From Mucilaginibacter sp. cycad4 (GTDB taxonomy: Bacteria > Bacteroidota > Bacteroidia > Sphingobacteriales > Sphingobacteriaceae): a stretch of 64,000 bases of DNA. The notes under the pieces were generated by a model. The model saw only the letters and a program-made list of their open reading frames with translations. It ran no database searches and was not told the DNA's origin. Positions 58,807-64,000 of this stretch are shown here, one piece after another. Numbering within the stretch: the stretch's first letter is position 1; each line of letters begins with the position of its first letter. Both the position numbers and the translations under genes were made by a program. Location: NCBI RefSeq assembly GCF_034263275.1, contig NZ_CP139559.1, positions 868,001 through 932,000 on the forward strand, read 5' to 3'.

Positions 58807-60714
58807 TTACCCAAACAAATTATTGGTAAACTCCAGCTTTATCCTTGTTTGAAAATTATCTATGGTTTTAAAAATCTCCTTTAAAGCTACTTTTTCAATT
58901 TTGGTGAGTTTATCGGGGTCGATGTAATTATCGGGTTCGGTGCGGTCCTGGATAATTTGGGAGGCCTGGTTGCGGAGGCGCAGGCCCATTAAAAAATAGT
59001 ACGACTGGATTAACTCGTGAACCTCCTTTTCATTGAATACGTCTTTTTCTTTCAATGCCTTCAATCGCTCTCCCGTATTTACCTCAAAAATACGGTGACG
59101 CAGGGCATACATCCGCACCAGGTCAACAATTGGGGTCATTGATTTTTTAATGTCGAAAACCTCCTGGCTGCCTTTGGTAAAGGTTTTGATATTTTTGAAA
59201 AACGTGAGCGGTGGCTCGTACTGCAAAGCATTTTTAGCCATATGGAAAAAGATCTTACCCAAAGGTTTTTGTAGTTCTTCATCCAGAAACTCTTTCAGCT
59301 CGTCCATAATGCCGGCCTCGCCATACAGGTAACGGCAGTCAAAAAAAGTGGAGAACTGGATCACGGTTTCGGGCACAGCTTCGGTCATCCAGCTTTCGTA
59401 ATTGCGTTTCCAGTGGGATAGGGAGTGTGTCCATTTAGGGTTTTGGGCCATGTAGCCGCCGGTGCAAAAACTAAAACCTATATGGTCCAGCTTTTCAGAT
59501 ACCTGCTGCGCAAAGCTCAGGAAATATTCGCGTACCTCTTCGCGGTGTTCATTGGCTTTATCTTCATAAATAATGGCGTTATCCTGGTCGGTTTTAAAGG
59601 TTTGTTCTTTACGGCCTTCGCTGCCAAGCACCATAAAAACAAATTTGGCGGGTGGCTGCCCCATGGTTGCAATAACGCTTTCAATTACCTTTATGGCAAT
59701 GGTATCGGCAATGGTGGTGATTACCTGGTTCACAATTTCGGCGTTTACACCACGGCCAAGCAATTGTGTAACCATTTGCGGTACCGATTCCCATTTGCGC
59801 TTAAGCTCCTGTACTGAGATGGCCTGCTTAACCGACTGGATAAACACCAGGGGCGATTGCGCCTGCTCGGACAATAATTTATTCCTGCTAATGCTGCCTA
59901 CAAACTCATCCCCGTTTTTGATGAGCAGGTACCGTGTTTTGGTGCGGAACATCATCAAAATAGCCTCGTATACATAAGCATTGGTGCTGATGCAAACGAT
60001 AGGGTTATCCATGACACTGCCAACAGGCTGAGCAGTATCCGCCTGTTTGGAAACCACATTATCGCGCAGGGTAATATCGGTTACATAGCCTACAATTTTG
60101 GCTTGCTCATCGCGGATAAAAATGCAGCTCACCTTATGTTTAGCCATTAACCGGGCAGTTTCATAAACCGGTGTGCTTTGCGAACAGGAGACTATTTCGC
60201 GATACTCAATGCTTTCAATCTTGCGCGAGTACATTTGTTCGGAAGCTATATAGCTTTCCTCAAAAGTTGCCGGGCGCTTATAAAAATGGGCAAACTCATC
60301 ATTGAGCATCCGTTTGCCAAAATCGGCAGTAAAGTATTGTACAAAATCCTCGTACGCTTTGCACAGCGACCGAAAATCTTTGCGATGCAAAAAGAAAACG
60401 GTGGTACCCTTTTTAGCAATCACCGTACGGATAGACTGCTTGCGATTAAGCAATACCGAAATACCGCCATAGCAGTAGCCCGAATAATGATGCTCCAGCA
60501 AACGTTTGTTTTGCTGACTATCATAAAAAAAGGATTCATACTCGCCTTCGGCTATGATATCCACGCCGCGCATTTTGGTTACTTCCTGCTGGTAGATAAC
60601 CGTGTCCTTACTATAGCGGATCTCCTGCAACTGGTCGGCAACCTGTTCAAGTACCTCGGCAGGGAGCAGGTTAAAAGGGGATACTTTACTTAAAAAATCA
60701 AGACGTTGAACCAT
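58807..60714 (-). CDS. cNMP-binding, CBS and DUF294 nucleotidyltransferase-like protein
   Basis: 635 residues in four parts: cyclic-nucleotide-binding-like fold (about 10-120), a CBS pair (about 170-285, CSQSTPVYETARLMAKHKVS and IVCISTNAYVYEAILMM), a DUF294 nucleotidyltransferase domain with MVLGSEGRKEQTFKTDQDNA (361-380), and a DUF294 C-terminal helical domain. The GSEGR..DQDNA pattern is like GlnD/PII uridylyltransferases. In other bacteria such proteins adjoin an exonuclease gene, often near acetate permease. Here too its start overlaps the end of the exonuclease gene by 17 bases. Likely a small-molecule-sensing signalling enzyme; target unknown. Confidence 0.88.
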   Translation of the reverse strand: MVQRLDFLSKVSPFNLLPAEVLEQVADQLQEIRYSKDTVIYQQEVTKMRGVDIIAEGEYESFFYDSQQNKRLLEHHYSGYCYGGISVLLNRKQSIRTVIAKKGTTVFFLHRKDFRSLCKAYEDFVQYFTADFGKRMLNDEFAHFYKRPATFEESYIASEQMYSRKIESIEYREIVSCSQSTPVYETARLMAKHKVSCIFIRDEQAKIVGYVTDITLRDNVVSKQADTAQPVGSVMDNPIVCISTNAYVYEAILMMFRTKTRYLLIKNGDEFVGSISRNKLLSEQAQSPLVFIQSVKQAISVQELKRKWESVPQMVTQLLGRGVNAEIVNQVITTIADTIAIKVIESVIATMGQPPAKFVFMVLGSEGRKEQTFKTDQDNAIIYEDKANEHREEVREYFLSFAQQVSEKLDHIGFSFCTGGYMAQNPKWTHSLSHWKRNYESWMTEAVPETVIQFSTFFDCRYLYGEAGIMDELKEFLDEELQKPLGKIFFHMAKNALQYEPPLTFFKNIKTFTKGSQEVFDIKKSMTPIVDLVRMYALRHRIFEVNTGERLKALKEKDVFNEKEVHELIQSYYFLMGLRLRNQASQIIQDRTEPDNYIDPDKLTKIEKVALKEIFKTIDNFQTRIKLEFTNNLFG

Positions 60715-61402
60715 ATAACCAAAAAGCTATGATGATGATCAATATTAAAACGATGGCTGCGGGTAAAAGGTATTTTTTTTCGGAGCGGATCTTTTGCAGG
60801 TAAACTTCCTGGTGTGCTACGCTCTCTTCGGTAATGTCGCCGCGTTTCAGCATTTCAAAAAAGCATTCGGCAGTAGCCTCGGCATCTTCAAGGGCATTGT
60901 GCTGCCTGTCGAATGTTTTGTTAAACAGTACCTCGTACAACTGGTTTAGCCTTAAATACTTGGTCTGCGGATTTTGTACCCATTTGGTGGTAGCCAGCAT
61001 AGTACAAAAGGTTTTTAAATTTTGAAGCGGGTTGACGATCCCTGTGCGGTAAAACTCAACGCCGGCCACATTCAGGTCAAGTTCAATAAAGTGGCCTATT
61101 ACCAATGGTTCATATTCAAGCAGATCATTGGCCAGCATAGTCATTACATCCCTGCGCCATTCGCCGTGCTCAACCAAATACTCCTGTGTAAGGCCATGAA
61201 CAGCATATGCTTTTGGACTGATGGTAAAGTCATTATCCTTAATATAATGATCTTCGCGCTTTATCTCTGTCATGTTGTTGGTGTAAACAATCCATGACAC
61301 CTGCAGCGCATAAGGCCAGTTGTCGTTATCGCAATAGGGGAGGTCCCACTTTTTGGGCAGGCCGGAAGTTTCGGTATCTATGAATAAAAGGTAATCTTGC
61401 AC
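60698..61402 (-). CDS. DEDDh 3'-5' exonuclease with C-terminal membrane anchor
   Basis: 234 residues. Exonuclease motifs: FIDTETSGLP (Asp9, Glu11), HFIELDL (Asp109) and HNALEDAEATAECF (His168, Asp173), i.e. the DNA polymerase III epsilon-like DEDDh set. It ends with one clear membrane span (about 211-230, YLLPAAIVLILIIIIAFWLY), which is unusual for such nucleases. It is the upstream gene of a coupled pair with the cNMP/CBS/DUF294 protein. Confidence 0.9.
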   Translation of the reverse strand: MQDYLLFIDTETSGLPKKWDLPYCDNDNWPYALQVSWIVYTNNMTEIKREDHYIKDNDFTISPKAYAVHGLTQEYLVEHGEWRRDVMTMLANDLLEYEPLVIGHFIELDLNVAGVEFYRTGIVNPLQNLKTFCTMLATTKWVQNPQTKYLRLNQLYEVLFNKTFDRQHNALEDAEATAECFFEMLKRGDITEESVAHQEVYLQKIRSEKKYLLPAAIVLILIIIIAFWLYGSTS

Positions 61403-61480
61403 ATGCTAAATTTATGAATTTATTTGAATGATGGTAACAGGCAGCAAATTCCCCTGGGAGAAAAAAAGCGATTTAAATAA

Positions 61481-61510
61481 GAAACACCCGCTTTGGGCGA
61501 GTGTTTCTTA
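61481..61510. terminator. Bidirectional hairpin terminator
   Basis: GAAACACCCGC (61481-61491) and GCGAGTGTTTC (61498-61508) pair with a small mismatch around a TTTGG loop, followed by TT. It separates the exonuclease gene start from the end of the DUF4249 gene. Confidence 0.7.
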
Positions 61511-61552
61511 AATGATTTACATACAAAACTCCCTCTTTAAGGGGCTGGGGGC

Positions 61553-62374
61553 TCATGGCGCTGTCAAAGTCTTCCTCTCCACCGTATGCACGCTAAAATA
61601 GCCCAATGCGCCGCCTTTAATATTAGTTAATGGATTTGCCGGGGCGGCGTTATTGCCATCGCCGTTGGCGCTGTTACTGAGGCTGTAAAAGTATTTGTAC
61701 ACGGCCTGGTCAATACTCATCATTTCGATGGTTACCTCATTACCGGGGCGGATGTCCCTTGCAGGGTTGTCGTTACTGTTGTCAAACCGCAGGTTGTTGT
61801 TCACTTCCTGCCCGTTGGTAAATTCGTCGTCTTCCAGCATAATTGTTTCTTCTTTGCGGCCGTTTACATATTGTACAAAGCGGTAATAGTTTTTGGTAGC
61901 TATAGGGTCGTCATATCGAACGGTAACATATTTGCGCGGGGTGCCGTCCTTGTTATTTTCAAGCTCGTCTTTAACCAGGTAAATACTATCTAAAGGAACA
62001 GCGGGATGCATTAAGCAACTTGAAGTGAATGTTTTGCCATCAATATTCACACTAAGCTGATAGGTATGGCCGGAGGTGCCTGTTAAAGTACTGTTTTGGT
62101 AAATGCCGGTACTTGTAGCTGTAAGCGGGTAAACATTGTTATTGTCGTCGGCAATGGTAACGATAGCGCCGCTTATGCCATTGAAATCATTATTATCGGT
62201 GAAGTTTTTGGTTTTACTTAATAATACTTTGCAGCCGCCGGCCTGGTTGGTTAATACACCTTCAACCACATATTGCGGGGTGGTGTCTTTCAGTTTCAGG
62301 TCGATGGCTTTTTCGCAACTGCTTAATGCTGCTGCAAAAAGCATAATGGTTATATATTTTATAGTGTTTTTCAT
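61553..62374 (-). CDS. DUF4249-family lipoprotein partner of a TonB receptor
   Basis: 273 residues from the ATG at 62374; the frame extends upstream but this start begins the lipoprotein signal (AAALSSCEKAIDL). CEKAIDLKLKDTTPQYVVEG is the DUF4249 start, and the family's beta-sandwich pattern (GTSGHTYQLSVNIDGKTF) follows. DUF4249 proteins are regularly encoded just after TonB-dependent receptors of the FecA/carboxypeptidase type. Here it begins 4 bases after the receptor's stop. Confidence 0.85.
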   Translation of the reverse strand: MKNTIKYITIMLFAAALSSCEKAIDLKLKDTTPQYVVEGVLTNQAGGCKVLLSKTKNFTDNNDFNGISGAIVTIADDNNNVYPLTATSTGIYQNSTLTGTSGHTYQLSVNIDGKTFTSSCLMHPAVPLDSIYLVKDELENNKDGTPRKYVTVRYDDPIATKNYYRFVQYVNGRKEETIMLEDDEFTNGQEVNNNLRFDNSNDNPARDIRPGNEVTIEMMSIDQAVYKYFYSLSNSANGDGNNAAPANPLTNIKGGALGYFSVHTVERKTLTAP

Positions 62375-62378
62375 CGGC

Positions 62379-64000
62379 TTAAAATTTAAAGTTATAGGTA
62401 ACCGAAGGTACAAAGGTGAACAGGGTAGTACGTACGGCTTCAGTACGGCTTGCATCGGTTTTATTATCGCGGAAAAATATGCGGTAAGCGTTAGGGTTGC
62501 CGTAAGCATTATAAAGACTGAAGGTTAAATCAGATTGAAACTTCGCCGTTTTTTTGAGTTGTCGGGTGGCCCCCAGGTCTAAGCGGTGGTAGGCCGGCAT
62601 CCTGTCGGCATTGCGGTTGGTATAGTAGTAATAAGTTACGCCGTCAACCTGGTATTTGCCGCTCGGGAAGGTCACGGCATCGCCGGTATAATACACAAAA
62701 TTGGCCGAGAATGTCCATTTTTCGCTTGCTTTATACATGGCTACAATGGCAATGTCATGGGTACGGTCCTGCCTGGCATTGTACCATTGGTTGTTATTGA
62801 TGCCATCAATCATCCGTTCAGATTTTGACAGCGTATAGCTGATCCAGCCGCTAAGCCTGCCGGTTTTCTTCTTCAGTAAAAACTCGGCACCATAGGCGCG
62901 GCCTTTTCCGAAAAGCAATTGTGTTTCTATCGGCTGGTTGGTGAACACATTGGCGCCATTGCGGTAATCTATCTGGTTTTGCAGCTTTTTATAGTAGCTT
63001 TCAACGGTAAATTCATAGTTATGATCGTTGAAGTCTTTGTAGTAGCCTACAGAGAACTGGTCGGCAAGTTCGGGTTTGATGAGGTTGGTGCTTGCTACCC
63101 ATTTATCTGTTGGCGAACCCGAATTAGAGTTGGAGATCAAATGCAGGTTTTGCGCATTACGGGCGTACGATGCCTTTATAGAGCTTACGTCATTTAGCTG
63201 GAAAGCTGCTGCAATGCGGGGCTCGGGGTTAACATAGGTTTTTACCTCCTGGCCGGAAGTGTAATGTTTAGAGCCCACAATGTTCCCATCAGCATCAATA
63301 TCATAATAATCGCCCGGACCAAGTATGGTAAAGGCCGACAGGCGTACACCATAAGTTAATGTAAAGCGGTCGGTTGCTTTCCATGTGTTGGTAACATAAG
63401 CAGCGTTTTCAAGGGCGTACCTGTTTTGCAGGCTTTGTGAGATAACGCCGGAGTTACCTGTGGCCGAAATTTCGCCCGGTTTAATGGTATGGTAAATGCT
63501 GTTTACACCAAAGCTGATGGTGTTTTTGCCGCCGGCATACCATTGCATGTCTTCCTTAAAGTTGAAATCGCGGATCTGTGAATAAATATTGTATTCGTTC
63601 ACATCCTGTTTAATGTTAAGCTTGTAATCGTAATTGCTGTAAATGAGCGAGGTGTTTGAAAATAGCTGACTGTTAAAAATATGGTTCCAGCGCAGGGTAG
63701 CCGTGGTATTGCCCCAGTTAATGCCGGCTATATCGGCAGCCTTAAGCACATCCTTGCCAAAATATCCTGAAACAAACAACCGGTCTTTATCCCCTAAAAC
63801 ATAATTGGCCTTGGCGTTTACATCATAAAAATAAAGCTGGCTGTTTTTGGCTATGCTATCTTTAGATAGTTTTAAAAATACATCTGCATATGTTCTTCGG
63901 GCCGAAATCAGGAAAGATGATTTGCCTTTTTGAATAGGCCCTTCGGCGTTGATGCGCGCTGCGATAAGGCCGATGCCGCCGCTTACACCAAACTTTTGGT
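62379..64000 (-). CDS. TonB-dependent receptor, C-terminal part (truncated by window end)
   Basis: The frame is open to the window edge; the visible 540 residues cover most of the barrel and run into part of the upstream region (VGGIGLIAARINAEGP-like GVSGGIGLIAARINAEGP and SFLISARRTYADVF). SARRTYAD is typical of the SusC-unlike TonB receptors that pair with DUF4249. The barrel ends in FTFVPSVTYNFKF. First gene of an operon with the DUF4249 lipoprotein. Signal peptide, plug and any carboxypeptidase-like domain lie beyond the edge. Ligand unknown. Confidence 0.9.
   Translation of the reverse strand, partial: QKFGVSGGIGLIAARINAEGPIQKGKSSFLISARRTYADVFLKLSKDSIAKNSQLYFYDVNAKANYVLGDKDRLFVSGYFGKDVLKAADIAGINWGNTTATLRWNHIFNSQLFSNTSLIYSNYDYKLNIKQDVNEYNIYSQIRDFNFKEDMQWYAGGKNTISFGVNSIYHTIKPGEISATGNSGVISQSLQNRYALENAAYVTNTWKATDRFTLTYGVRLSAFTILGPGDYYDIDADGNIVGSKHYTSGQEVKTYVNPEPRIAAAFQLNDVSSIKASYARNAQNLHLISNSNSGSPTDKWVASTNLIKPELADQFSVGYYKDFNDHNYEFTVESYYKKLQNQIDYRNGANVFTNQPIETQLLFGKGRAYGAEFLLKKKTGRLSGWISYTLSKSERMIDGINNNQWYNARQDRTHDIAIVAMYKASEKWTFSANFVYYTGDAVTFPSGKYQVDGVTYYYYTNRNADRMPAYHRLDLGATRQLKKTAKFQSDLTFSLYNAYGNPNAYRIFFRDNKTDASRTEAVRTTLFTFVPSVTYNFKF

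Overview
The window comes from a Bacteroidota chromosome, most like Sphingobacteriaceae (Mucilaginibacter or Pedobacter type). The signs are SusC/SusD-type outer-membrane uptake pairs, many lipoproteins with a Cys-Lys-Lys start after the signal peptide, ECF sigma/FecR pairs, an FAD/molybdenum hydroxylase with a Tat signal, and start sites mostly lacking strong Shine-Dalgarno sequences. No rRNA, tRNA or CRISPR array was seen. The assignment is by inference; no database search was possible.

Layout. 1-5677: end of a SusC receptor, a SusD-like lipoprotein, a DUF5689 lipoprotein, a Tat-exported calcineurin-type phosphoesterase and a glycerophosphodiesterase; this looks like an uptake locus for phosphodiesters, not for a plain polysaccharide. 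6066-10856: GH29 and GH95 fucosidase-type enzymes with an SGNH esterase. 10932-12102: a stand-alone CHC2 zinc-finger protein and an ECF sigma factor. 12322-19143 (minus): FecR, a large TonB-dependent receptor and two companion lipoproteins. 19326-22197: S41 protease lipoprotein, GNAT acetyltransferase, Dps. 22636-27812: GH106 and GH78 rhamnosidase-type enzymes. 28083-29390: an IS110-family transposase. 29649-31576: a VOC protein, then an overlapping lipid kinase/dual-specificity phosphatase pair. 31674-36625: a four-gene PaoABCD/YagTSRQ-like molybdenum aldehyde oxidoreductase operon.

37-44.3 kb is an accessory, AT-rich island studded with copies of one roughly 95-125 bp repeat. It carries a lipoprotein, a small ORF overlapping a DUF6169 gene, a HigA antitoxin whose HigB toxin survives only as its last ~20 codons, a free-standing EF-Tu domain-III-like protein, a fusion of an Mrr-like nuclease to an ImmA/IrrE metallopeptidase, and an AbiH-family protein. 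Next to it (44.3-46.9 kb, minus) lie a PRPP-synthetase-like and a nicotinamide phosphoribosyltransferase-like gene, preceded by the debris of a nucleotidyltransferase gene; an NrtR-like Nudix regulator follows after a six-copy tandem repeat. Together these suggest defence linked to NAD metabolism, though that is inference.

48.6-57.8 kb is a clean sigma/FecR/SusC/SusD/SusE/GH76 locus, probably for alpha-mannan. It ends in palindromic repeats, one of which is split by a small GIY-YIG nuclease gene sitting between exact 25-bp inverted repeats. 58.8-61.4 kb (minus) holds a cNMP-CBS-DUF294 protein and a membrane-anchored DEDDh exonuclease, and 61.5-64 kb a DUF4249 lipoprotein with a truncated TonB-dependent receptor.
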